Source of the DNA: JAFGBI01 sp964454025
GTDB lineage: Bacteria > Myxococcota_A > Polyangia > Polyangiales > Polyangiaceae
Direction: 5' to 3'
Assembly: GCA_964454025.1 (NCBI GenBank)
Contig: CAYVRP010000001.1
Coordinates: forward strand, 79,209-143,208
DNA length: 64,000 bases
The position numbers and the translations under genes were made by a program. Positions 48,531-57,737 of this stretch are shown one piece after another. The notes below the pieces were generated by a model, which worked only from the letters and a program-made list of their open reading frames with translations, had not been told where the DNA came from and made no database searches. Position 1 is the first letter of the stretch. Each line of letters begins with the position of its first letter.

Positions 48531-50936
48531 ATGGCACAGCAGCGCCGCCCTCCCAAAGCCGGTCGAGGTCCTGGAGCGGGGGCCCCGCCCGAGCCTTCGC
48601 CCGCGGCTGCGGAGCAAGCGGCGCCGCTCCACGAGCTCGCGCAGTCCCGGTACCTCAACTACGCGCTCTCGGTCATCACGAGCCGGGCGCTGCCCGACGT
48701 CCGCGACGGGCTCAAGCCCGTCCAGCGCCGCATCCTGTATACGATGTGGGAGCAGCGGCTGACCGCCGAGAACAAGCATCGCAAGTGCGCCAAGGTGGTG
48801 GGCGAGGTCCTCGGCAACTACCACCCCCACGGCGACGCGAGCGTCTACGACGCGTTGGTGCGGATGGCGCAACCGTTCTCCTTGCGGGTGCCGCTCGTGG
48901 ACGGCTCGGGGAATTTCGGGTCGCTGGACGGGGATCCGCCCGCCGCCATGCGCTACACGGAGTGCCGACTGTCGCGCATCGCCCCGGAGCTCCTCGCCGA
49001 GCTCGCTCAGGACACCGTGCAGTTCCTGCCGAGCTACGACGGCACCCGAACGGAGCCGTCCGTCCTCCCGGCGCGCCTGCCGAACCTGCTCGTGAACGGC
49101 GCCACCGGCATCGCCGTCGGGATGGCGACCAACATCCCCCCCCACAACCCCGAGGAGGTGTGCGCAGCCGCCGTCCGGTTGCTCGACGCGCTGGTCGACG
49201 GTCGCGAGCTGTCGACGCGGGAGCTCTGCCGCACCATCAAGGGCCCGGATTTCCCGACCGGGGGCCAGATCGTCTCCACGGCCGAGGAGCTGAAGGCCGC
49301 CTACGAGGCGGGCCAGGGGACGATCAGGCTCCGCGGCACGTGGGAGGTGGGCCCCACCACGCGCGCCGGCAAGACCCTGTACATCACCAGCGTCCCTTAC
49401 GCGGTCAACAAGGCGACGCTAGTCGAGCGGATCGCGGAGCTGGTGACCACGCGCAAGCTGCCTCCGCTGCTCGACGTCCGGGACGTATCGACGAGCGACG
49501 TCCGCATCGAGCTGCTGCTGAAGAAGGACGCCGACGAGCAGAAGGTGCTCGCGTACCTCTACAAGAACACGCCGCTACAGACCAATTTCAACATGAACCT
49601 GACCTGCCTCGTGCCCACCGAGAACCCGGGCGTGGGGCGGCCGGAGCGGCTCGACCTGCAGGCCGTGCTCTGGCACTTCCTCCACTTCCGCTTGGAGGTG
49701 GTCACCCGGCGCCTCCAGCACGAGCTCGAGGCGATCGAGCGGCGCGCACACATCCTGGACGGCTTCGCCGCCGTCTTCGATGCGCTCGACGAGATCCTGC
49801 GCATCATCCGCAAGTCGGAGGGCAAGGCCGACGCGGCGCAGCGGATCATGGCCCGATTCGCGCTCGACGCCGAGCAGACCGACGCCATCCTCGAGCTCAA
49901 GCTCTACCGGCTGGCGCGGCTCGAGATCCTGGTCATCCGCCAGGAGCTCGAGGAGAAGCGCCGGCGGGCCAAGGAGATCAAGAAGCTCCTCGGGGACGCT
50001 GCCGGCAAGGGCCGGTGGGGGATCGTGCGCCGAGAGCTCGAGGAGGTGCTCGCTGCGTACGGCCGGCGCGACGCGCGGCGGACCTCGTTCGACTCGACGG
50101 CGGAGGAGCCGTCGTTCTCGGTCGAGGACTTCATCGTGGAGGAGGACAACCACGTGCTGCTGTCCGCCGACGGCTGGGTGAAGCGGCAGAAGGAGATCAA
50201 GGATCCGAGCGCGACCCGTCTCCGGGAGGGAGACCGGGTGCTCGCCTGTGTGGTCGGCTCCACCCGCGCGAGCGTCGTGTTCTTCTCGACCTTCGGCACC
50301 GCCTATACTTGCCGGATCGCCGATCTCCCGGCCACGACCGGGTACGGGGAGCCGATCCAGAAGCTCTTCAAGCTGCGCGACGGCGAGGCGATCGTCGCCG
50401 CCCTCTCGCTTGACCCACGAGTGGTCGGGGACATCACCGAGCTCGAGGGGCATTACCCCGAGACGTTCGCCGTGGCCGCGACCACGGACGGATACGCGCT
50501 GACCTTCGGCTTGAGCGCGTTCGCGGAGCCGAGCACGCGCAGCGGGCGGCGGTTCGCCAAGCCGGCCGCGGGGGCCACGGTGGTGGGCGTCTGCCCGGTG
50601 CACGGGGAGGAGACGATCATCGCCGCCACGCGACAGCGGCGCGTGCTCCTCTGCGCGGTGGCGGAGATCAACTACCTGTCCGGTCCCGGTCGCGGCGTAC
50701 AGCTCATCAAGATCACGGGCGAGGATGATCGTCTGCTGGCGATCAAGGCCGCTGCGGACGAGCGTGACACGCTGACGCTGCGGACGAGCCTCGGCGGGGA
50801 GCAGCGGGTCAACGCGGCCAAGTACGAGGTGACGAGCCGCGGCGGGCGGGGTCGGGAGATCCTCAGGCGCGGCACCCTGGAGGAGGTCGTCCCCGAGCCG
50901 CCGATCGCGCCCGCGAGCCTGGCCGTGGAGGAGTGA
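48531..50936 (+). CDS. parC: DNA topoisomerase IV subunit A
   Basis: ParC is the DNA-cleaving subunit of topoisomerase IV, which decatenates chromosomes. The 801-residue protein has KPVQRRILYTMWEQ, YHPHGDASVYDALVRMAQPFSLR and catalytic Y142 (MRYTECRL), the tower coiled coil and a shorter C-terminal domain without the canonical QRRGGKG box, which with the downstream parE favours topoisomerase IV over gyrase. Again alanine (A103) occupies the quinolone-sensitive serine site. An Ala/Pro-rich N-terminal extension of about 30 residues is present. parE starts 7 bases after its stop. Confidence 0.92.
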   Translation: MAQQRRPPKAGRGPGAGAPPEPSPAAAEQAAPLHELAQSRYLNYALSVITSRALPDVRDGLKPVQRRILYTMWEQRLTAENKHRKCAKVVGEVLGNYHPHGDASVYDALVRMAQPFSLRVPLVDGSGNFGSLDGDPPAAMRYTECRLSRIAPELLAELAQDTVQFLPSYDGTRTEPSVLPARLPNLLVNGATGIAVGMATNIPPHNPEEVCAAAVRLLDALVDGRELSTRELCRTIKGPDFPTGGQIVSTAEELKAAYEAGQGTIRLRGTWEVGPTTRAGKTLYITSVPYAVNKATLVERIAELVTTRKLPPLLDVRDVSTSDVRIELLLKKDADEQKVLAYLYKNTPLQTNFNMNLTCLVPTENPGVGRPERLDLQAVLWHFLHFRLEVVTRRLQHELEAIERRAHILDGFAAVFDALDEILRIIRKSEGKADAAQRIMARFALDAEQTDAILELKLYRLARLEILVIRQELEEKRRRAKEIKKLLGDAAGKGRWGIVRRELEEVLAAYGRRDARRTSFDSTAEEPSFSVEDFIVEEDNHVLLSADGWVKRQKEIKDPSATRLREGDRVLACVVGSTRASVVFFSTFGTAYTCRIADLPATTGYGEPIQKLFKLRDGEAIVAALSLDPRVVGDITELEGHYPETFAVAATTDGYALTFGLSAFAEPSTRSGRRFAKPAAGATVVGVCPVHGEETIIAATRQRRVLLCAVAEINYLSGPGRGVQLIKITGEDDRLLAIKAAADERDTLTLRTSLGGEQRVNAAKYEVTSRGGRGREILRRGTLEEVVPEPPIAPASLAVEE

Positions 50937-50942
50937 CGCTCG

Positions 50943-52859
50943 ATGGCGCAGCCCAAGTCATCCTACACCGCCGAAGACATCACGGTCTTGGAGGGGCTGG
51001 AGCCGGTTCGCAAGCGACCCGGCATGTACATCGGGGGCGGCGGCGCCGCGGGGCTTCATCACCTGCTGTGGGAGCTCTTGGACAACGCGGTCGACGAGGC
51101 CATGAACGGCTTCGCCAGCGAGATCACCGTCACGCTGCATGGGGACGGCAAGTCCGCCACGGTGACCGACAACGGTCGCGGGATCCCGGTCGACACCCAC
51201 CCGAAGTTCAAGCGCTCCGCGCTGGAGCTCATCTTCACCACCTTGCACGCGGGTGGCAAGTTCGAGAACAAGAGCTACCGGACGGCGGGGGGGCTGCATG
51301 GCGTCGGGGCCTCCGTGACCAACGCGCTGAGCGCCAGGCTCGTCGCGCGGGTCAAGCGCGACGGCGCGGAGTGGGAGATGGAGTTTCGCGGCGGCGTCCC
51401 CCAGCACAAGCTCCGGCGGGTGGGGGCGGCGCGGGGCACGGGGACGTCGATCTTCTTCCACCCGGATCCGACGATCTTCCCGAAGACCGACCTCAACGCC
51501 GAGCTCATCCGCGAGCGCCTGGAGATCACGAGCTACCTGCATCGCGGCCTGCGGGTGGTCTTCTTCGATGAGGGGGCAGGGGAGCGGGTCGTCTTCGCGC
51601 ACGAGGAGGGGCTGACCGAGTACCTCGCCAAGATCCGCTCCCAGCGCGGCGCGCGGCCGCCGCACGAGGCGCCCTTCTCACTCTTCCGCGAGAACGACCT
51701 GCGGATCGACGTCGCGCTGCAGTGGACGGACGCCACGGAGGAGCACCTCCGCAGCTACGTGAACGGGATCCCGACGGCCTCCGGCGGCACGCACGAGAAC
51801 GGGTTGCGCACCGGCGTCGCCAAGGCGATCCGCAACTACATCGACACGCACGGACTCACGCCTCGCGGGGTGTCGATCGGCGCCGAGGACATCCGGGAGG
51901 GGTTGTTCGGGCTGCTCAGCATTTTCATCTCTGATCCGCAGTTCCAGGGACAGACGAAGGAGCGCCTGAACAACCCCGAGGTGCAGTCATTGGTCGACGC
52001 GGCGGTCCGACCGTCGCTGGAGCAGTGGCTCAATTCGAACCGGTCCGCCGCCGAGCAGATCGTGGCACGGATCATCCTGGCGTCCCGCGCCCGGGCCGCT
52101 TCGCGCGCCGCGGCGGACGCGGTGTCGCGCAAGACCGCGACCTCGGGGCGTCTGACCCTGCCCGGCAAGCTCAGTGACTGCAGCAGCGCCGCCCGGGAGG
52201 AGACAGAGCTCTTCATCGTCGAGGGGGACTCCGCCGGGGGCTCGGCCAAGCAGGGCCGTGATCGGAACACGCAGGCGATCCTGCCGCTCCGAGGCAAGGT
52301 CCTCAACACGGAGTCGCTGAGCCTGAAGAAGGTGCTCGAGAACAAGGAGCTCGCCGATCTCGTCACCGCGCTCGGCTGCGGCGTGGGCGCGGGGTTTGAC
52401 CTGGCTCGTCTCCGCTACCAGCGGGTCATCATCCTCGCGGACGCCGACTCCGACGGCCACCACATCACGACGCTCCTACTGACGTTCTTCTACCGGCACC
52501 TGCGCGAGCTCATCGTGTCCGGGCGCGTCTTCGTCGCGGTTCCCCCGCTGTACCGGATCGACGTCGGCAAGGAGACGTTCTGGGCCGCCGATGACGCTCA
52601 CCGGGATCAGATCCTCGCCCGACGAGGGAAGGGGGCTGGGCGGCCGGAGATTACCCGGTTCAAGGGGCTGGGCGAGATGCCACCCCAGGTGCTCTGGGAC
52701 ACGACCCTCAACCCGGTCACGCGGCGTCTGCTGCGCGTGGAGATCGCGGACCCGCTCGAAACCGATCGCGTCGTGAACGAGTTGATGGGCAAGGACCCGG
52801 GGGCGCGCTTTCACTTCATCATGGACCGCGCGGACGAGGCGAGCGATCTCGACGTGTGA
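50943..52859 (+). CDS. parE: DNA topoisomerase IV subunit B
   Basis: ParE is the ATPase subunit of topoisomerase IV. The 638-residue GHKL protein has ELLDNAVDEAMNG, DNGRGIPVDTHPK and the lid GGLHGVGASVTNAL. The transducer lysine is in QTKERLNN, and the Toprim part has EGDSAGGSAKQGRDR and DADSDGHH. The LPGKLSDCS segment and DADSDG (gyrase has DADVDG) favour ParE over GyrB. It starts at ATG 50943 behind GGAGGAG (50927-50933), seven bases after parC, forming a two-gene operon. Confidence 0.92.
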   Translation: MAQPKSSYTAEDITVLEGLEPVRKRPGMYIGGGGAAGLHHLLWELLDNAVDEAMNGFASEITVTLHGDGKSATVTDNGRGIPVDTHPKFKRSALELIFTTLHAGGKFENKSYRTAGGLHGVGASVTNALSARLVARVKRDGAEWEMEFRGGVPQHKLRRVGAARGTGTSIFFHPDPTIFPKTDLNAELIRERLEITSYLHRGLRVVFFDEGAGERVVFAHEEGLTEYLAKIRSQRGARPPHEAPFSLFRENDLRIDVALQWTDATEEHLRSYVNGIPTASGGTHENGLRTGVAKAIRNYIDTHGLTPRGVSIGAEDIREGLFGLLSIFISDPQFQGQTKERLNNPEVQSLVDAAVRPSLEQWLNSNRSAAEQIVARIILASRARAASRAAADAVSRKTATSGRLTLPGKLSDCSSAAREETELFIVEGDSAGGSAKQGRDRNTQAILPLRGKVLNTESLSLKKVLENKELADLVTALGCGVGAGFDLARLRYQRVIILADADSDGHHITTLLLTFFYRHLRELIVSGRVFVAVPPLYRIDVGKETFWAADDAHRDQILARRGKGAGRPEITRFKGLGEMPPQVLWDTTLNPVTRRLLRVEIADPLETDRVVNELMGKDPGARFHFIMDRADEASDLDV

Positions 52860-52867
52860 GCCGTGGG

Positions 52868-53893
52868 TCAGAAGTCGCCGCGCAGGCCGACCCCGATGCC
52901 CCGAGGGGCGGGCGTGAACGCGACCGGAGCGTCGTGGCGTCGGCGGTGCGGCGCCGTCACGTGGAGGACGGTGGCGGCCACGAGGAGGCCCACGCCGCCG
53001 CCGATCAGGACGTTCGCGCGATCGGCGTTCGTGAACGCCTCGGCGTTGAGGGCCGCGCCCTGGGCGTCCGTGCAGGCCAGTTCGGGGCAGAGCTTCTCCG
53101 ACTCCTCCCGGCGGTCGAGCGCCACCACGCCGAAATAGGCGCCAGCCCCGGTCGCGGCGAGCCCGACCAAGCCGACGCCGAGGGAGAGGCGCCGCTGCGT
53201 GGTGCCGGGAGTCCTCTCGGGGCGGCGGTCCACGGTCGACGGACCCGAGGGGGGGGCGGGCGCGACGGGCGCGCGATCGCCGGCGCCCGGGGGGCCCGGC
53301 GGGGGGAGCTCTAGCAGCGGTGGGATCTCGACCCTCAGTCGCTCGCCCTCACCCGCGACGACGACCGAGCCTGCCCACTCGCGCCTGCCCTCGGCCGTCG
53401 CCCGAACGACGTGCTCGCCGGGGTCGAGCGGGAAGGAAGCGCTCGTGTCGACGAGCGGCAACGGGGCGCCGTCGCCCTCCACCGCGAAGCCCGGCAGCTC
53501 ACGCTCGGACCCGACGACGACCACGGTGACGAAGGAGAGGCGGGGCTCCAGCGCGGCGAGGTGCTCGGTGGCGCGCGCCTCTCGATCCTGACGTCGGTCG
53601 GCGCGGGCCATGGCGCGCGCCTCGTTGAAGCGCAGCCAGGCGCTCGCCGTTCGGCCCGTCTGCTCGTAGCAGATGGCGAGCAGGAGGACGGTGCCTCCCG
53701 CGGGATCGGCACGGTGGCTCGCCTCCAGCTTGGGGCAGGCCTCGGCGTATTTCCCCTCCTGGATGAGGGTGGTGGCTTCGCGAAACAGCGTCTCGGCGAC
53801 GGCCTCTCCGCTGACGGCCGGCTGGGCGCCGACCGCGGGCGCCAGCGCCAGCAGCGCCACGAGCAGGGCCGACGCGCGCGCTCGCCGAGTCAT
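52868..53893 (-). CDS. TPR and PEGA-like membrane protein
   Basis: The 341-residue protein has a signal peptide (about 1-23), then helix pairs resembling TPR (EAVAETLFREATTLIQEGKYAEACPKLEASHRADPAGGTVLLLAICYEQTGRTASAWLRFNEARA), a beta-sandwich region with PEGA-like character (PLDPGEHVVRATAEGRREWAGSVVVAGEGERLRVEI), a Pro-rich linker and one or two C-terminal hydrophobic segments (about 240-262 and 300-318). This layout is common in myxobacterial proteins placed beside Ser/Thr kinases. It starts 9 bases after the kinase stop, so it is probably cotranscribed. Function unknown. Confidence 0.75.
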   Translation of the reverse strand: MTRRARASALLVALLALAPAVGAQPAVSGEAVAETLFREATTLIQEGKYAEACPKLEASHRADPAGGTVLLLAICYEQTGRTASAWLRFNEARAMARADRRQDREARATEHLAALEPRLSFVTVVVVGSERELPGFAVEGDGAPLPLVDTSASFPLDPGEHVVRATAEGRREWAGSVVVAGEGERLRVEIPPLLELPPPGPPGAGDRAPVAPAPPSGPSTVDRRPERTPGTTQRRLSLGVGLVGLAATGAGAYFGVVALDRREESEKLCPELACTDAQGAALNAEAFTNADRANVLIGGGVGLLVAATVLHVTAPHRRRHDAPVAFTPAPRGIGVGLRGDF

Positions 53894-53902
53894 GGCCCAG
53901 AG

Positions 53903-55357
53903 TTATCGACGGGTGTCCACGGTGGTGTCAATCACCGCGCGTCGAGGGGGGGCCTCCGCCTCGCCGGTTCGGTCAGCGCGTGCCGCGACCCCGGGACCTG
54001 TCGCCGCGCTCACCCTCGGCGGGGGAAACCAGCGATTCGGGGTCGACGCCGCTCGGGAGCGCTGCGGGGCGCTCGCGCTCGGGGTCGCGCTGGGGGCGGG
54101 GGGCTCCGCGAGGGCGGGTCGCGGGGGCGGGGCGTCGGCGGGGACGACCACGGGTGGCGGAGCCGGCAAGGCCTGAGTGTCGGCGGGCTCTGCGCGGCTG
54201 GCCGCGTAGTCCGCCTCCGCCGGGGAGGAGTGACCGGGGCCGGAGGTGCGCATGAATGCGATCGTGCCGGCGACCGCGACGCCGGCGACGAGCACGGCGG
54301 CTCCCGCGCCGAGCAGTACCGGGGCGTGTCGCGTGCGGCGGGTTTCGCCGCTCTTGACCGTGGTGGCCGCCACCAAGGGCTCGCTGCCGGGGCGCGGCGC
54401 ACCAGCACGCGGTCTGAACTTCGCCTTGGGGCCCAAGGTTCCGACGATGCGGTCGACGCTGAGGCGTGAGGTCGCGTCGGCGTGGGGCGCCAGCGCATAG
54501 GCGAGCTCGGCGACGCTCTGGTAGCGGTCCTCGGGCTGTTTCTTGAGGCACGTCTCGACCGTCGTGGCGAGGCCCTCGGGAACGTCGGGACGGTGGAGCT
54601 GGATCGGGGGTACCGGATCGCCGATGACGGCGGCGACGACGCCGGTCACGCTGTCCGCGTCGTAGGGGACTTGCCCGGTGAGCAGCTCGTAGAGCACGAC
54701 GCCCAGCGACCAGATGTCCGAGCGCTCATCGACCTCCTTGCTGTTCCGGACCTGCTCGGGCGACATGTACATCGGCGATCCGAGCATCGTCTTGGTTCGC
54801 GTGAGCTCCTGCTCCCCCTCGCCGATCCGCGCCTGGTGGGTGGCCTTCGCGATGCCGAAATCGAGCACCTTGATCAGCGCCGAGCCGTCCGAGCGATGAG
54901 TCAAGAACAAGTTCGATGGCTTGATGTCCCGGTGGATGAACCCGACGCTGTGCGCCTCCGCGATCGCCTCGCACGCCTGGAGCACGTAATCGACGGCCAG
55001 CGCCGGTGGGAGGCTGCCCCGTTCGGCGAGGACCTCCGACAGGTCTGTGCCGACCAGGTACTCCATCACCATGTACGGAGAACCCGTGTCCAAGGTCCCG
55101 ACGTCGGTGACCCGCGCGACGTGCTCGCTGCGGAGCCTGACGGCGGCCTGCGCCTCGCGGCAGAAGCGCGCGACGTCCACCTCGCTGCGCACGGCGTTCG
55201 GGAGCAAGAACTTCAGCGCGACCCGCTCGTCGAGCTGCAGGTGGCGCGCCGCCACCACGACGCCGACCCCGCCGCTCCCAAGGACCTGCTCGACCTTGAA
55301 CTTGCCGGCGATGACATCCCCGGGCTTCACGGGAGCGGCTGACCATTCGGTGCTCAT
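53903..55357 (-). CDS. Hanks-type serine/threonine protein kinase
   Basis: The 484-residue protein (ATG 55357) has a complete kinase domain (about 20-295): glycine loop LGSGGVGVVVAA, K49, E68, HRDIKPSNL (142-150), DFG (166-168) and APE-equivalent MSPEQ. A single membrane helix (about 346-369) anchors it, and the C-terminal part is a Pro/Ala-rich extracytoplasmic tail with no PASTA repeat. All catalytic residues are present, unlike the pseudokinase at 28826-34135. It is followed at 9 bases by the TPR/PEGA-like gene, a likely partner. Upstream in-frame starts (to 55486) add atypical sequence and are rejected. Confidence 0.94.
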   Translation of the reverse strand: MSTEWSAAPVKPGDVIAGKFKVEQVLGSGGVGVVVAARHLQLDERVALKFLLPNAVRSEVDVARFCREAQAAVRLRSEHVARVTDVGTLDTGSPYMVMEYLVGTDLSEVLAERGSLPPALAVDYVLQACEAIAEAHSVGFIHRDIKPSNLFLTHRSDGSALIKVLDFGIAKATHQARIGEGEQELTRTKTMLGSPMYMSPEQVRNSKEVDERSDIWSLGVVLYELLTGQVPYDADSVTGVVAAVIGDPVPPIQLHRPDVPEGLATTVETCLKKQPEDRYQSVAELAYALAPHADATSRLSVDRIVGTLGPKAKFRPRAGAPRPGSEPLVAATTVKSGETRRTRHAPVLLGAGAAVLVAGVAVAGTIAFMRTSGPGHSSPAEADYAASRAEPADTQALPAPPPVVVPADAPPPRPALAEPPAPSATPSASAPQRSRAASTPNRWFPPPRVSAATGPGVAARADRTGEAEAPPRRAVIDTTVDTRR

Positions 55358-55511
55358 GCGGCGGGCGCTCGTTCCGACCTCGAGCGGAGCGAGCCCCCAG
55401 GCCACTTTACCCCAGCGTGACGGCGTGGACATCACCCCGCGGGGGGAGGACGGATGCCGGCCCGCGAGCCTACCCTCGCGCTTCACCCCTCGGGCCGGCT
55501 CCGCGCGGAGA

Positions 55512-57680
55512 CTACTGCGTCACCCGCAGCGTCGAACGCAGGCCGTAGCTCATCGAAGCGGGGATGGGGCGGCCGGCCACGTCGATCCCGGTCGCGACCC
55601 GCTCCTGGTGCGTCACCGCGGTGGCGAGCACGGAGTTCGAATGGAACCGATACCCGAGCAGGTGAGCGAACCACCTACCGCGGGTGCCCGAGCCCGGGTC
55701 GTCGCCGCATTCCTCGCAGTTGAGGGGGTTATTGTCGCACCAGGTGCACGGCGCGACGAAAGACGGGGCGACGAGGGGCCGCAACTCTCGGGTCAACGCG
55801 GCCAGGGTTTCGGGCCTGAAGGCGAGCAGGTCGGGCACCGTCGTCTCGCTCGGCTCCGGGCTCGAGTAGAGCTCGCCGGCGAGGACGGCGCGCCGCGCCG
55901 ATGTCTCGCCGTTGGCGATGATCAGCTCCACCAGGCGCTCGGCCTGGAGCAACTGCTCGGCCTCGGCCCCCTCCGGGCCAAACTGGCCCTCACCGTAAGG
56001 CCCCACGTAGGGGTTATTGAGGTCCCGCTGGTAGGTCAGGTGCGTACAGTAGAAGTCGAACTGCGCCCCGTTCTCCCGCACGCGCAGCGGGAGCCTCAGA
56101 GCCCCCTTCTGCCAGGCGAAGGAGGGGAGCCGGTAGAGCTCCGGTGCCTCGTCGGGGACGGCCTGGAGCGTCTCACGCAGGGCGAGCACGGCGACACCGG
56201 CGCTGCGCCCGAACACCCAGCGGTCCTCCGACTCCGTGGTGCATGTCGCCTCCGCCTCGGGCAGCGTGCGCTGCTCCGCGAGTGCCGGGATGAGGCACCC
56301 GAAGCATTGCATCCCACCCTGGCCGAGGGTGTCGCCGACCAGGAAGGGGACCGCCGGGCCGAGGCACAGCCGCTCTTCGGTGAGGCACCGGGTCGCCCGG
56401 TCACCGGGGCCCGCGAGCGAGACACCGTCCTCGGAGCAGCGCTCCGCGGCGCACGCGAGCAGGTCGTGTGCCGCTGCTGCGGCGTCCCCCTCGCAAGGGA
56501 TCGGGACCGAGGGCGGCAGGTCGCCTTCACGCGTCGTGAGATCGCCCGTCACGGTGAGGTCCGGGTCGTCCGAGCGCACTACCAGGTATCGGTCCTCCGT
56601 CGCGGCCTCGATCGCGTCGAGGTACTCGGGGACGTAGACCTCGTTGAGGCAGACCAGATCGGCGTCGAGATTCGCGACCACCTCAACCATCGCCTCCGCG
56701 CGCTGGTCCACGTCGCGCATGAAGTAGTCGGAGAGCTGGGTCGCGAAGGTTTCGATGGTCACGTCGACGGGCAGCCCGCAGTCCGTGAGGGGGGAGGACG
56801 AGGCGCGCTCGTCCGGGCAGATCCAGACCTCGTGCGGGTACTCGTCCCCGTCGCCGACGCCGTAGATGGTGAAGCTGGTCCCCGACTTGAGATCCGCGAG
56901 CTCGACGGCGAGCGGCGTCGTCTCCCCGGAGGGCCGCATCGCGAACAGCGCCTGGACGTCGAAATTCCCGCCGATGTCGGTGTACCCGGCGGGGTCCACG
57001 GCGGAGGTCAGGCCCGGGCACTCCGGCGCCGTCCCCCCGAAGGGGACGGCCCGGAAGGCGAGGTTGAGCGTGGTCGGGTCGGCCGTCGTGGCGGCGATCC
57101 CGGCCTCGAGCGTTTCGTCACGGTAGTCCACGACCGCGTGCACGAAGCGCACCAGCGTCGAGTTCGCCGACGAGGGGGTCTCCGGCAACACCTCGAGCGA
57201 CGCGGCCTCCGCCCCGGTGCCCACCAGCGCGAGCGTCACGGTCTGCTCGGCCTCGAGGGTCGCCGACGCCGCCGCGACCGCGGCGTCCGTACAGCTTCCA
57301 CCTTCCTCGATCACGTGGAACGAGTAGGTCCCCGGCTCGAGGCCGATGCGGGCCGTCACGTCCTTGTAGGCGAGCCCAGGGGGACAGTCCTGGCCCGCGG
57401 CTTGGAGCAAGGGACGGGACCGGGTGAAGGAGCTTCCCTCCCGTCGGATGCAGAGATCGAAGCGCGCCGGATCGGGCAGAAGTTGAGCGAGCCGCAGGCC
57501 CGCCGTGCCTTCGGCGGGCAGGGTGCACCCGGGCCCCGGCGCCGGGACGAGATCGACCCGCTCGAAGTCGAACAGGAGCTGGCAGCTCGTACAACCGAGG
57601 GCCAGCGATGCCGCCAGCGCGGCGCGGGAAGATGGGCGAACCACCGACAAGAGGTTTCCAGAGGTCCTTCGCAGGGTCAA
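55512..57680 (-). CDS. Lipoprotein with DUF4397-like and nuclease/phosphatase-fold domains
   Basis: The 722-residue protein has a signal peptide and lipobox ALGC (acceptor C30). Residues about 50-285 contain repeats like DUF4397 (LVRFVHAVVDYRDETLEAGI... GYTDI). Residues about 300-700 resemble the endonuclease/exonuclease/phosphatase (EEP) fold: DADLVCLNEVYVPEYL (glutamate E347) and THL (H547). However, the GDFN site reads GELYS (602-606) and the final SDH is replaced by FHSNSVLA. A Cys4 motif (C645, C648, C655, C658) is added. It is an exported protein; whether it retains hydrolase activity is doubtful. Confidence 0.7.
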   Translation of the reverse strand: MTLRRTSGNLLSVVRPSSRAALAASLALGCTSCQLLFDFERVDLVPAPGPGCTLPAEGTAGLRLAQLLPDPARFDLCIRREGSSFTRSRPLLQAAGQDCPPGLAYKDVTARIGLEPGTYSFHVIEEGGSCTDAAVAAASATLEAEQTVTLALVGTGAEAASLEVLPETPSSANSTLVRFVHAVVDYRDETLEAGIAATTADPTTLNLAFRAVPFGGTAPECPGLTSAVDPAGYTDIGGNFDVQALFAMRPSGETTPLAVELADLKSGTSFTIYGVGDGDEYPHEVWICPDERASSSPLTDCGLPVDVTIETFATQLSDYFMRDVDQRAEAMVEVVANLDADLVCLNEVYVPEYLDAIEAATEDRYLVVRSDDPDLTVTGDLTTREGDLPPSVPIPCEGDAAAAAHDLLACAAERCSEDGVSLAGPGDRATRCLTEERLCLGPAVPFLVGDTLGQGGMQCFGCLIPALAEQRTLPEAEATCTTESEDRWVFGRSAGVAVLALRETLQAVPDEAPELYRLPSFAWQKGALRLPLRVRENGAQFDFYCTHLTYQRDLNNPYVGPYGEGQFGPEGAEAEQLLQAERLVELIIANGETSARRAVLAGELYSSPEPSETTVPDLLAFRPETLAALTRELRPLVAPSFVAPCTWCDNNPLNCEECGDDPGSGTRGRWFAHLLGYRFHSNSVLATAVTHQERVATGIDVAGRPIPASMSYGLRSTLRVTQ

Positions 57681-57737
57681 TCGTTCGTTGCCCCGGAGGC
57701 CCGCCGCCGGGATCGCCCTGGGGCGCGGGCGGTCCCC

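Noticed and set aside
55358..55511. Sigma-54-like element on the minus strand before the Ser/Thr kinase gene
   Set aside because: TGGC and GC are present but separated by one base too many.
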